Shown here one piece after another: positions 33,188-41,304 of a DNA stretch of 64,000 nucleotides. The stretch lies in assembly GCF_014268505.2 (NCBI RefSeq), contig NZ_JABWQP020000001.1, positions 558,001-622,000 of the forward strand, read 5' to 3'. The position numbers and the translations under genes were made by a program. Source of the stretch: Pseudomonas khorasanensis. Its GTDB lineage: Bacteria; Pseudomonadota; Gammaproteobacteria; Pseudomonadales; Pseudomonadaceae. Within the stretch, counting starts at the first letter, position 1. Each line of letters opens with the position of its first letter. Below the pieces are notes generated by a model, which made no database searches, had not been told where the DNA came from, and saw nothing but the letters and a program-made list of their open reading frames with translations.

Positions 33188-34294
33188 CTAGGTCGCTGCC
33201 TCGGTTCGCAAGCCTTTCAGATACTCCACCAACGTCGCGGCGCACGCTTCAATCGCGCCATCGACCACCAGCTCATAACCATGGGTGTTTTCCGTCGGGA
33301 TCGCCACGCACCCTGCCTGTGCGCTGATGCCTGAACTCATCACAGCGCTGGCATCAGACGCGAAATCCACCAGCAGGGCGAACTGCGGATTGAAACCGCA
33401 ACGTTTGGCGGCATCGGCAAGGGCCGCCACCACGCCGCGCGAGTAATAACCTTTTTGGTCGCCGGTATCGATGATTGGATCGACGCTCAGTCGAGTGGCG
33501 TATTCGCTCATAACCGGCCCGACTTCCACGGCGATCGTGGTGTCGCCGGGCAAATGCGCAGCGGCGTACATTGCGCCGGCGTTGCTTTCTTCTTCGAGCG
33601 TGGTGAAGACGAAGTAGGTGTCATGCTTCAATTGGATCTGGCTGTGCTTCAACTGCTCGGCGGCCTGGAGCATGGCGACTACCGGTGCGCGGTCATCGAG
33701 AAAATGCGCGGCGATGGCATCGCCCACCCGGAACGGCGTACGCCAGTGCTGGCTGAGCACAACGCGAGTGCCGGGACGCACGCCCATGTTTTGCAACGTT
33801 TGCTGATCCTGGCGAGTGATGACGTGCACGTCTTTCCACTCCAGTGCGCCGCTCATCACATCCTTGCCCTGCGGCGAGCCTGTCGTTGCGTGCATCGACC
33901 CGAACGAGAGCACGCCGGGCAGGGTTTGCGTGTCGCCGAGAATATCCACCGGGCAGACGCCGAAATTCACCGGGTTTGCGCCGCCGAGGGCAACCACGCG
34001 CAGTGTCCCGTCCGGCTCGACGCGTTTGACCACCATCGCGATTTCATCCATGTGGCCCATGATGCGCACGGCATGCTTGCCATCCGGGTCCGTTTGCCGG
34101 CCCTTGAGCAGGCCGATGACGTTGCCGGCCGGATCGGTCCAGACTTCATCGCAATGGCGCTGCAGTTCTTCCAGGCAGATCGCCCGAACCTCGTCCTCCT
34201 GTCCACCGGGGCCGCGCGCCATGAGCAAACGGCTCAACAGCGTTTGGGTGGATTCCTGTGAGTTGCGCTGCGAAGGCGCCTGATTATCCGACAT
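33188..34294 (-). CDS. M42-family metallopeptidase/deacylase-like protein
   Basis: 368 residues with the M42 glutamyl-aminopeptidase fold. The putative metal ligands are all present: His in IMGHMDEI, Asp in AHFLDDRAPV, the Glu pair in FTTLEEES, Asp/Glu in VEVGPV, and His in ENTHGYE. Homologues hydrolyse peptides or N-acyl compounds in the cytoplasm. Pseudomonas proteins of this group are often annotated as osmoprotectant NAGGN-like hydrolases; that is only a possibility here. It stands alone. Confidence 0.85.
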   Translation of the reverse strand: MSDNQAPSQRNSQESTQTLLSRLLMARGPGGQEDEVRAICLEELQRHCDEVWTDPAGNVIGLLKGRQTDPDGKHAVRIMGHMDEIAMVVKRVEPDGTLRVVALGGANPVNFGVCPVDILGDTQTLPGVLSFGSMHATTGSPQGKDVMSGALEWKDVHVITRQDQQTLQNMGVRPGTRVVLSQHWRTPFRVGDAIAAHFLDDRAPVVAMLQAAEQLKHSQIQLKHDTYFVFTTLEEESNAGAMYAAAHLPGDTTIAVEVGPVMSEYATRLSVDPIIDTGDQKGYYSRGVVAALADAAKRCGFNPQFALLVDFASDASAVMSSGISAQAGCVAIPTENTHGYELVVDGAIEACAATLVEYLKGLRTEAAT

Positions 34295-34388
34295 GCGTGC
34301 TGACCTCCCTTGCCTCGGCGGACGTGTATCGACCGCTCAGGATTTTAGGGGGCAGATCGGCAGGAAAATTCAGAACGGATTCGTGAAG

Positions 34389-35282
34389 TCAGCCTCTGTA
34401 CTTCAACGCCTCGACAAACGCCGCAAACGCCGCCGAGCCCTGACGCCTGTTGGGGTAATACAAGTGATAACCCTGAAACGTCGGGCACCAGTCAGCCAGC
34501 ACTTCCACCAATTGCCCGTCCGCCAGATACGGCGCGACCAGTTGCTCGGGCACATAAGCCAGACCGATGCCATCCACGGCGGCGTTGAGCACATGCATGA
34601 TGCTGTTGAACACCAGTTGCCCTTCGACCTTGACGGTGAAGTCTTGACCCTGGTGGGCAAACTCCCAGGCGTAAATCGCGCCGGCGGGTTTGTGGCGGAT
34701 ATTGATGCAGGTGTGCTCCATCAACTGATGAGGCGTGGCGGGCGCCGGGTGGCGGTCGAAGTAGTCGGGCGAGCCGACCACGGCCAGACGCCAGTCCGGG
34801 CCGATGCGCACGGCGATCATGTCTTTGCTGATCGATTCGCCCAGACGAATGCCGGCGTCGAAGCGCTCCTTGACCACGTTGGTGAATCCATAGTCGACGT
34901 AGAACTCCAGAGTGATGTCCGGATAGTCCTTCAAGAAACTTGTGAGCATCGGGCGAATGCACAGCTCGATCTGATCGTCTGTGCAGGAAATCCGGATCGT
35001 GCCGCTGGGCTTGTCGCGCAGCTCGCCGAGGGCTTCAAGCTCGGCAGTGATCTGCTCGAACAGCGGCGCAATCGAATGTATCAAGCGCTCGCCTGCTTCG
35101 GTTGGCGAGACGTTGCGCGTGGTGCGGGCGAGCAGACGAATGCCCAGACGCTGCTCCAACGCACGCACCGTATGGCTCAGCGCAGAAGGCGTGACGCCCA
35201 GGCGGGCGGCGGCCTTGGTGAAGCTCTGATCCTGCGCCACGGCCAGAAAGGCCTGGAGATCGTTGACTTTGGCGTTGCTCAT
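34389..35282 (-). CDS. LysR-type transcriptional regulator of the divergent MFS exporter
   Basis: 297 residues with a complete HTH (NDLQAFLAVAQDQSFTKAAARLGVTPSALSHTVRALE) and inducer domain. It is divergent from an MFS transporter across 131 bases with a dyad at 35311-35327. The pairing of LysR with a small-molecule MFS exporter is common, and the transporter is the likely target. The effector is unknown. Confidence 0.9.
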   Translation of the reverse strand: MSNAKVNDLQAFLAVAQDQSFTKAAARLGVTPSALSHTVRALEQRLGIRLLARTTRNVSPTEAGERLIHSIAPLFEQITAELEALGELRDKPSGTIRISCTDDQIELCIRPMLTSFLKDYPDITLEFYVDYGFTNVVKERFDAGIRLGESISKDMIAVRIGPDWRLAVVGSPDYFDRHPAPATPHQLMEHTCINIRHKPAGAIYAWEFAHQGQDFTVKVEGQLVFNSIMHVLNAAVDGIGLAYVPEQLVAPYLADGQLVEVLADWCPTFQGYHLYYPNRRQGSAAFAAFVEALKYRG

Positions 35283-35310
35283 TGCTGAATTTTTCTCAAA
35301 AGCACATGAA

Positions 35311-35327
35311 GATTACCGCTACTAATC
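35311..35327. promoter_or_regulatory. Candidate LysR operator dyad
   Basis: GATTA, seven bases, TAATC in the AT-rich spacer between the LysR gene and the MFS gene. It fits the ATTA-N-TAAT kind of LysR site by symmetry and place only. Confidence 0.45.
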
Positions 35328-35413
35328 AAGTTAAGCGCAATCCGTCAAGCTTTGCAGCCTGAGTAGCGAGGCATAAATGCCTCGACCCATTCTTCTCCAA
35401 AACAGGTTTTTGC

Positions 35414-36625
35414 ATGACGGCCCAAGTAATCGACAATCCGACAACCCGGTCTCCGGGCGTTGCCGCAGCCGGCGACCAACCCGCGTGCTGGAGCGGCGTG
35501 TTCGCGATGACCTTGTGTGTCTTCGCGCTGATCGCTTCGGAATTCATGCCCGTCAGTCTGCTCACGCCGATGGCGACGGACCTGCACATCAGCGAAGGCC
35601 TTGCGGGTTACGGCATCGCCATTTCCGGTGCCTTCGCGGTGCTGACCAGCCTGACGATGGCAAGACTCGCTGGGTCAATGGATCGCAAAAAGCTGTTGCT
35701 GTTGTTGACCGCAATGATGTGCGCGTCCGGTCTGGTGGTCGGCCTCGCACCCAACTACACCGTGTACATGATCGGCCGCGCGTTGATCGGCGTGGTGATC
35801 GGCGGTTTCTGGTCGATGTCGGCTGCGCTGGCCATGCGTCTGGTGCCGTCGGCGAGCGTGCCCAAGGCCTTGGCCATCTTCAATGGCGGTAACGCGTTGG
35901 CCACCGTAGTGGCGGCGCCGTTGGGCAGTTATCTGGGCAGTGTCATCGGTTGGCGCGGAGCGTTTTTCTGCCTGATCCCGGTGGCGCTCATTGCGCTGGT
36001 CTGGCAGTGGATCAGCTTGCCCGCGTTGCCCGCCGCGCCGCGCAAGGCCAGCGCCGGCAATGTCTTTGCGTTGTTCAAAAGCCGCCGCGTGGCGCTCGGC
36101 ATGTTCAGCGCCGGCCTGTTCTTCATGGGCCAGTTTGTCCTGTTCACCTACCTGCGGCCGTATCTGGAAAACGTAACCCGGGTCGATGTTTCCGTGTTGT
36201 CGATGATTTTGCTGACCATTGGCGTGGCCGGATTTATCGGCACCGTAATCATCGGCTCTGTGCTTGAGAAAGGCCTGTACCGCGTGGTGATCGCAATCCC
36301 GCTGTTGATGGCGGTGATCGCGGTGGCGCTGATCGGGCTGGGCAGCTCCGTGATCGCAGCGTTCGTGTTGCTGGGCCTGTGGGGCCTGATCGCGACGGCG
36401 GCGCCGGTGGGCTGGTGGTCGTGGCTGGCGCGCACGCTGCCTGACGATGCAGAAGCGGGCGGCGGGCTGATGGTGGCGGTGGTGCAGTTGTCGATTGCCT
36501 CGGGATCTACCGTTGGCGGCCTGCTGTTCGACGGCAGCGGCTATCGACTGACCTTTTTCGCCAGCGCGGCGTTGCTGGTGCTGGCGGCGCTGATGACCTG
36601 GCTGACGTCGCGGCAAAAAGCCTGA
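35414..36625 (+). CDS. MFS transporter (arabinose/drug efflux type)
   Basis: 403 residues with twelve membrane helices. The N-terminus has TLCVFALIASEFMPVSLLTPMATDL, the family start, and the loop 2-3 motif is degenerate (MARLAGSMDRKKLLLLL). The ALIGVVIGGFWSM pattern is in helix 4. This is close to the arabinose-efflux/chloramphenicol-resistance branch of inner-membrane proton antiporters. The substrate cannot be named. The divergent LysR gene is the probable regulator. Confidence 0.88.
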   Translation: MTAQVIDNPTTRSPGVAAAGDQPACWSGVFAMTLCVFALIASEFMPVSLLTPMATDLHISEGLAGYGIAISGAFAVLTSLTMARLAGSMDRKKLLLLLTAMMCASGLVVGLAPNYTVYMIGRALIGVVIGGFWSMSAALAMRLVPSASVPKALAIFNGGNALATVVAAPLGSYLGSVIGWRGAFFCLIPVALIALVWQWISLPALPAAPRKASAGNVFALFKSRRVALGMFSAGLFFMGQFVLFTYLRPYLENVTRVDVSVLSMILLTIGVAGFIGTVIIGSVLEKGLYRVVIAIPLLMAVIAVALIGLGSSVIAAFVLLGLWGLIATAAPVGWWSWLARTLPDDAEAGGGLMVAVVQLSIASGSTVGGLLFDGSGYRLTFFASAALLVLAALMTWLTSRQKA

Positions 36626-36626
36626 T

Positions 36627-36785
36627 TCAGCTTTCAGCGTTCTCAAGGGATGTCTGTGCGGCTTCGGCTTCCAGCTTCAGGCGATCGGCTTTGCAAATGT
36701 ATTTGGGCTTTTTCGGCGCGAGTTTGGCGTTGGCCTTTTTGGCTTTTTCCTTGAACAGCTGCTGCAATTTCTTTTGACGATTCAT
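36627..36785 (-). CDS. DUF2986-family small basic protein
   Basis: 52 residues: MNRQKKLQQLFKEKAKKANA, then KLAPKKPKYICKADRLKLEAEA. The pattern of a Lys-rich helix followed by KPKYI.KADR.K.E is the DUF2986 family, whose function is unknown. It could bind nucleic acid through its basic helix. It begins 128 bases from the CigR-like gene on the other strand, and its stop abuts the MFS stop. The longer frame upstream is rejected as antisense to the spacer. Confidence 0.8.
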   Translation of the reverse strand: MNRQKKLQQLFKEKAKKANAKLAPKKPKYICKADRLKLEAEAAQTSLENAES

Positions 36786-36913
36786 GGTTTTTTCGATCGG
36801 GGTGGAGAGGGTGGGAATCCTGACGCAAGGCCGAGTGGTCAGCAAGAAGAAATCCACTAAGCTGAGCACAATGCTCCAGACTCTGGAGCACCGCCGAACC
36901 GAAGGAACCGCAT

Positions 36914-37414
36914 ATGAAAAAAGCTCGCACATTGATTGCCGCAGTGTCCTGCCTCGCGCTGGTGATAGGCAGCACGACGGCGCTGGCCGACCCGGGCAAT
37001 GGCAAGGGCCAGGGAGGTCAAGGAGGCCAAGGCAACGGCAAAGGCAAACCGCAGAATATGCAGGATCACGGCAAGCAAGGCGGCGGCGGCCAAGGGAATG
37101 GCACCAAAGGCCAGCAATCCTCCGGTCAACGCGGCGGAGGTCCAAGCGTCGACCGCAGCAACATCCTGGGCATTATCGGCGGCTATCGAGGGGAATACTG
37201 GAACCCGGGGCCGCCGCTGCCGCCGGGCATCCAAAAGAACCTCGCGCGCGGCAAACCGCTGCCGCCCGGCATTGCCAAGAAGCTGGACGGGCGACTGCTC
37301 GGCCACTTGCCTCGCTATGACGGCTACGAATGGCAGCAGGTGGGTACCGACCTGATCCTCGTCGCCCTGGCGACCGGGCTGATTTACGAAGTGCTCAACG
37401 GCGCGTTTGATTAG
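36914..37414 (+). CDS. CigR-like/RcnB-type periplasmic protein
   Basis: 166 residues. A signal peptide (MKKARTLIAAVSCLALVIGSTTALA, cleavage after ALA) is followed by a Gly/Gln/Asn-rich stretch of about 60 residues. The folded end carries PPLPPGIQKNL.RGKPLPPGIAKKL and YEWQQVGTDLILVALATGLIYEVL, the RcnB/CigR pattern. Homologues include the anti-virulence regulator CigR of Salmonella, and this is why such genes are so annotated; no virulence role follows here. The low-complexity linker is unusually long. A strong terminator follows the stop. Confidence 0.85.
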   Translation: MKKARTLIAAVSCLALVIGSTTALADPGNGKGQGGQGGQGNGKGKPQNMQDHGKQGGGGQGNGTKGQQSSGQRGGGPSVDRSNILGIIGGYRGEYWNPGPPLPPGIQKNLARGKPLPPGIAKKLDGRLLGHLPRYDGYEWQQVGTDLILVALATGLIYEVLNGAFD

Positions 37415-37423
37415 CGTCTATGG

Positions 37424-37452
37424 AGGAGCGGCGAGGGTGCCGCTCCTTTTTT
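37424..37452 (+). terminator. Rho-independent terminator of the CigR-like gene
   Basis: Nine-base stem AGGAGCGGC / GCCGCTCCT with a six-base loop and a run of six T, ten bases after the stop. Confidence 0.9.
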
Positions 37453-37564
37453 ATGCGATATAACTGCACAACGTGCAGCAATGAACTGCATTCAGCCTGG
37501 CTTGTTCGTCGCAACCTCAGCTTTCACACTCAGCTCAACGGTTAACGACTGAACGGAGATGAGC

Positions 37565-38539
37565 ATGGTCAACGCAATTCGCTTCACCGAAACGGGCGGC
37601 CCTGACGTCCTGCAACTGCACGCTGTAAGCGAGCAAACGCCAGGGCCTGGCGAGGTCTGGCTGGAACAACAGGCGGTGGGCGTGAATTACCTCGACGTCA
37701 CTCAGCGCAAAGGCGCCGTGCCGGTGGCATTGCCGTCGGGCCTTGGCCTGGAAGGCGCCGGCCGGGTCGCCGCGGTCGGCGCCGGTGTGAGTAATGTGCG
37801 CGTGGGCGATCGAGTCGCTTATGCCGCTGGCCCCTTGGGCGGCTACGCGTCGGCGCGGCTGTTTCCAGCGGAGCGCCTGGTGAAGATACCCGAGACGCTG
37901 TCGTTCGAAGACGCGGCGGCCGTGTTGTTCAAGGGCATTACGGCGCAGTATCTGTTGAAAGCCACGTACCCAGTCGGACCGGCCACAACGATGCTGCTGT
38001 ATGGCGTTGCGGGCGGTCTGGGTGAAATCATGGTGCCGTGGGCCAAACACCTTGGCGCGACGGTAATCGGTGTGGTGTCCCGGCAAGCGAGCGTCGAAAA
38101 GGCCCGGGCTTCGGGTTGTGATGAGGTGTTGGTGTTCGATGCCCAAACCCTTGCCGCCGACGTGATCCGCATCACCGACGGCCGCAAGGTCGACGTGGTG
38201 TATGACCCGATCGGCCGCGTGTCTTTTCAGGCGTCGCTGGACAGCTTGCGCCCACGGGGATTGATGGTTTCGTTCGGCGCTCAGACCGGCGCGCCGGCAG
38301 CGGTTGAGCTGGCAACGCTGAATGCCAAGGGCTCGCTGTTTCTGACCCGCCCGTCGTTGGCCGCACATACCGCCACCACCGCTGAATACCAGGAACGTGC
38401 GCACGATGTGTTGGCCGCCGTTGCAGCCGGTATCATCACCCCGCAGATCCGGGCACGCTATCCACTGGCCGATGCGGCGCGTGCGCACGCCGATCTGGAG
38501 ACGGGTCGATCATCAGGGGCAATCATTTTAAAGCCATGA
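37565..38539 (+). CDS. Quinone oxidoreductase-like MDR protein
   Basis: 324 residues from the ATG at 37565, which has GGAG at a spacing of six. The pattern ETGGPDVLQLHAVSEQTPGPGEVWLE and NYLDVTQRKGA is QorA-like. The nucleotide site reads LLYGVAGGLGEIMVPWAKHLGATVIG, where the usual GAAGGVG is replaced by GVAGGLG. There are no zinc ligands. It probably reduces quinones with NADPH. The last four bases overlap the start of a LysR gene, so the two are co-transcribed, which is unusual for LysR regulators. Confidence 0.88.
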   Translation: MVNAIRFTETGGPDVLQLHAVSEQTPGPGEVWLEQQAVGVNYLDVTQRKGAVPVALPSGLGLEGAGRVAAVGAGVSNVRVGDRVAYAAGPLGGYASARLFPAERLVKIPETLSFEDAAAVLFKGITAQYLLKATYPVGPATTMLLYGVAGGLGEIMVPWAKHLGATVIGVVSRQASVEKARASGCDEVLVFDAQTLAADVIRITDGRKVDVVYDPIGRVSFQASLDSLRPRGLMVSFGAQTGAPAAVELATLNAKGSLFLTRPSLAAHTATTAEYQERAHDVLAAVAAGIITPQIRARYPLADAARAHADLETGRSSGAIILKP

Positions 38540-39462
38540 ATCTGGATGTTTTGAGCAATTCCCATAGCGATGAGATCGCTGCCTTTCTGGCCGTCGCGGC
38601 GCAAGGCTCGTTTGTCGCGGCGGGCCGAATGCTGCAGCGTCACCCGACCATCGTTTCCAAGCGCCTCGCCGCGATGGAGAAGCGTCTTGGCGTGCGCCTG
38701 GTCGAGCGGTCGACCCGGCACGTGCGCATCACCGAAGTCGGCGTCAAGCTCGAACAACGCCTGCGCGCTGCCGTCGAACTGATGAACGAGGCACAGCAAC
38801 AAGCGCTGCAAGGTGCGAGCGAAGTGCGCGGCACCTTGCGCCTGGCTCTGCCGGCAGCGATGGGGCGGTTGTGGCTGGGGCCGATGTTGCCGGAATTTCT
38901 CAAGGCGTATCCGCACGTCTCGGTGATTGCCGATTACAGCGAAGGCCTGGTTGACATCATCGAGCAGGGTTTCGACGCCGCCATCCGTATCGGTGAGCTG
39001 AACGACAATCGGCTGATCGCCAAAAAGCTCAGCGACCATCAACGAATTCTCTGCGCGTCGCCGGCATACATCGAGGCGCACGGCATGCCGCAAACACCGC
39101 AGGATCTGCTGCAGCACAACTGCCTGCGCTTCAGCGGGCTGGCGTCTTTCCCGCTGTGGCGGCTGCATTGCGGCAATGAGCTGCAGACCATTACGCCGCA
39201 AGGCAACCTGACCGCCAGCGACAGTGAATCCCTGCTGGCAGCGGCCCGTGCCGACGCCGGTATTCTCGGCGCCGGCGACTGGCTGATGAGCCGCGACCTG
39301 GCGGCGGGAACGCTGGTGCGAGTGTTGCCTGACTGGCATCTGGATACCGCAGGCGGCGTCTACCTGGTCAGGCCGTCATCGCGGTTTCCGGCGGCGGCTG
39401 TGGTGGCGTTCAAGCAGTGGATCGAAGCGAAATTCAATCCGCTACCACCGTGGGCTATCTGA
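38536..39462 (+). CDS. LysR-type transcriptional regulator co-transcribed with quinone reductase
   Basis: 308 residues with an intact HTH (EIAAFLAVAAQGSFVAAGRMLQRHPTIVSKRLAAME) and inducer domain. Its ATG overlaps the reductase stop by four bases, so it is translated from the same message. Since it lies downstream in the same direction, it may regulate its own operon from the promoter upstream of the reductase (about 37415-37558) rather than from a divergent spacer. Confidence 0.9.
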   Translation: MNLDVLSNSHSDEIAAFLAVAAQGSFVAAGRMLQRHPTIVSKRLAAMEKRLGVRLVERSTRHVRITEVGVKLEQRLRAAVELMNEAQQQALQGASEVRGTLRLALPAAMGRLWLGPMLPEFLKAYPHVSVIADYSEGLVDIIEQGFDAAIRIGELNDNRLIAKKLSDHQRILCASPAYIEAHGMPQTPQDLLQHNCLRFSGLASFPLWRLHCGNELQTITPQGNLTASDSESLLAAARADAGILGAGDWLMSRDLAAGTLVRVLPDWHLDTAGGVYLVRPSSRFPAAAVVAFKQWIEAKFNPLPPWAI

Positions 39463-39504
39463 TCACAACCAGTATTCAGCGCCGCCCTGTAGGAGTGCCG
39501 GCCA

Positions 39505-39530
39505 TAAAAAAACCCGGCATCGCTGCCGGG
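39505..39530 (-). terminator. Terminator of the hemerythrin gene
   Basis: CCCGGC / GCCGGG stem with a six-base loop (39513-39530) and, on the minus strand, seven T following it. It ends the hemerythrin transcript and may also act on the LysR transcript. Confidence 0.75.
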
Positions 39531-39550
39531 CCTTTGGCGTCATCCGTTCT

Positions 39551-40027
39551 TTACGCGGCGATGTTGTTGGCCGCCATTTCCTTTTTGTGGCTCGCCTTCA
39601 TGGCCTCCATCTGCGCGCCCAGTTCCTCTAGCCTGGCCTTGCCCAGTAGCTTTTTCGCTTTGGGGAACATTTCCTGTTCCTCCTCTTCGATGTGATGCTC
39701 GAGCAGCTCCTTGACCACTTTGACCCGACCGGCGAATTCTGGTGTGCCCGGATCCGTCTCTTTCAAATCAGGCAGTACCAACGAATCCACGGTGCGGTGT
39801 TCTTCCTTGGCTTCGTAGTACATGACGTCCTCTTCCTTGCTACCGGCTTCCTTGAAAGCGGGGTAGAGGATCTCTTCTTCGAGGCGGGTATGAAGGGTGA
39901 TTTCCATTTCCAGTTTGCCCAGCAACTCGACGCGCTTTTTCAGCGCGCGGTCGGTGGATTCGCTCAGTTGGCTGAGGATGGCTTTTACTTTTTCATGGTC
40001 GGCTTTGAGAAGGTCGATGGCATTCAT
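39551..40027 (-). CDS. Hemerythrin-domain protein
   Basis: 158 residues in a four-helix bundle. The di-iron ligand pattern is visible: His near residue 11 (LLKADHEKV), HTRLEEEILY, EEHRTVDSL and LLEHHIEEEEQEMF. Such proteins bind O2, NO or handle iron and stress signals in the cytoplasm. The Lys/Glu-rich tail is soluble. GCCTC precedes the start, with no obvious AGGAG. A terminator follows at 39505-39530. It stands alone. Confidence 0.88.
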   Translation of the reverse strand: MNAIDLLKADHEKVKAILSQLSESTDRALKKRVELLGKLEMEITLHTRLEEEILYPAFKEAGSKEEDVMYYEAKEEHRTVDSLVLPDLKETDPGTPEFAGRVKVVKELLEHHIEEEEQEMFPKAKKLLGKARLEELGAQMEAMKASHKKEMAANNIAA

Positions 40028-40229
40028 TTTTTGAGGCCTCTGCTTTTCACGGATTGAACACAGCGTTCTTTTATCTGCGCTGCTGTGTATTCAAGGAGAG
40101 GCTATCGCATGACTCATGCCAACTCGCTGGGCGTCCGCACGCCCCGTCATTCAAGGGCTGGCGTAGAAGCAGGCATAACGCCTTCGTGCATCCTGCATGA
40201 AATCCGCTCGACCGGCATTGCATATAACA

Positions 40230-40249
40230 AGCCCGGCAAATGCCGGGCT
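40230..40249. terminator. Hairpin after the PLDc_N-type gene
   Basis: AGCCCGGCA / TGCCGGGCT, nine-base arms, two-base loop, 34 bases beyond the PLDc_N stop. The T-run on the minus strand is weak. The rest of 40028-40283 shows nothing else. Confidence 0.5.
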
Positions 40250-40283
40250 GTGGGTGATGCTTGAGAAGGCCTGCGACTGAAAG

Positions 40284-40499
40284 CTATCGGTTCGCCTGGG
40301 AGGCCGAACCGTGGCCGACATGCTTGGGCCCCGCCAACGCCCAGGCGATCAGGCCGAACAGCGGCACGAAGACGATCAGCACGATCCACACGCCTTTATT
40401 GCTCGATTTCCCTTCGCTTTTACGCACCCGGTTGATGGCCCAAAGCTCGATCAGTACAAGAATGACCGCCAATACGATCCACACGGTTTCGATTTGCAT
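40284..40499 (-). CDS. Small PLDc_N-domain membrane protein
   Basis: 71 residues with two membrane helices (about 4-22 and 36-54). The pattern is VWIVLAVILVLIELWAINRV, then KGVWIVLIVFVPLFGLIAWALAGPK, which matches the cardiolipin-synthase N-terminal domain (PLDc_N) found as stand-alone small proteins. GAGGTAAG precedes the ATG. Function unknown; such proteins may aid membrane protein folding or stress tolerance. Confidence 0.8.
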   Translation of the reverse strand: MQIETVWIVLAVILVLIELWAINRVRKSEGKSSNKGVWIVLIVFVPLFGLIAWALAGPKHVGHGSASQANR

Positions 40500-40634
40500 A
40501 GGCTTACCTCCTGATGGTCTGTGCGTTAGGTGGCAAGCGAGGCGTCGGGTTCATTCTTTTTCGGCGGACTAATCGCAGCGGGGAGACTGAACGCCGGCAT
40601 CGGTTTAAAACTTTGCTGGCGGAATCAGATCGGG

Positions 40635-41093
40635 TTAACGGTGGGCGTTTAGAAAGCGGCTTTCGTGATCTGCAGTCGGCAACAGGCACGTGTCGTACTT
40701 GCCGAACAGCCGATAGCGATTCATCGCGATGCGATCGTAAGCCCAATCGCGCAGGGCGCGCGGGATGATGCGCAGCAGCTTCAGCGGTTGCCAGCGGCCC
40801 GGCAATTGCCCGATGACCTGAAGAAACGCATCCGAACGCTCCCAGTAGCTACGGTCGCGAATCACCGCCATGGTATCGAATTCGTCCAATGGCAAGCCGG
40901 CCCACGCCAGCAATGCCTGGCCCTCGGGCGATTGCACCGCTGCCAGACGCACACGGCGGTGGCGATCATGCCGGATCAGAAAACGCGCCCAACCGTTGCA
41001 CAGTTTGCACACGCCATCGAACAGCACCACGGTTTCGCCGGGCTGCAGCAGCGGCGCGGGGGTTGGGCGGGTTTTCGTGGCGGGCATCGGCAT
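40635..41093 (-). CDS. DCC-family thiol-disulfide oxidoreductase-like protein
   Basis: About 152 residues from the ATG at 41093, with AAGGA upstream. The motif DGVCKLCN near residue 28 is the DxxCxxC signature for which the family is named. The body ends with an LRIIPRALRDWAYDRIA stretch typical of the DCC1-like family. The family is thought to be thioredoxin-like, but the catalytic role is unproven. It stands between the PLDc_N gene and a fragment of an AraC gene. Confidence 0.85.
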   Translation of the reverse strand: MPMPATKTRPTPAPLLQPGETVVLFDGVCKLCNGWARFLIRHDRHRRVRLAAVQSPEGQALLAWAGLPLDEFDTMAVIRDRSYWERSDAFLQVIGQLPGRWQPLKLLRIIPRALRDWAYDRIAMNRYRLFGKYDTCLLPTADHESRFLNAHR

Positions 41094-41143
41094 ACGTCCT
41101 TGGCAGGTTGTCGCGATAATACCCCCGATCAACAGGCGGGGGG

Positions 41144-41293
41144 CTACAGCAGTGGATCGCGCCGGTATTGCCCCGGCGATATCCCGTGCACGCGACGGAA
41201 TGCGGCGCCAAAGGCTGCGTCGGACAGGTAACCCAGTGACGCGGCGACGGTCGCTACGTTGTCACCCCCGTTGCGCAAGCGGAACGCGGCTAC
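41144..41293 (-). pseudogene. C-terminal stub of an AraC-type regulator
   Basis: The minus strand frame reads VAAFRLRNGGDNVATVAASLGYLSDAAFGAAF and then RRVHGISPGQYRRDP. This is the second HTH and end of an AraC-type activator, with the FGAAFRRVHG.SPG.YRR signature. Upstream of about 41293 the frame loses all resemblance, and the GlxA-type gene ends at 41305. The rest of the gene is missing, so it is a truncated remnant rather than a functional gene. It belongs to a different branch from the adjoining GlxA regulator. Confidence 0.6.
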
Positions 41294-41304
41294 GGGTTCG
41301 CTGG

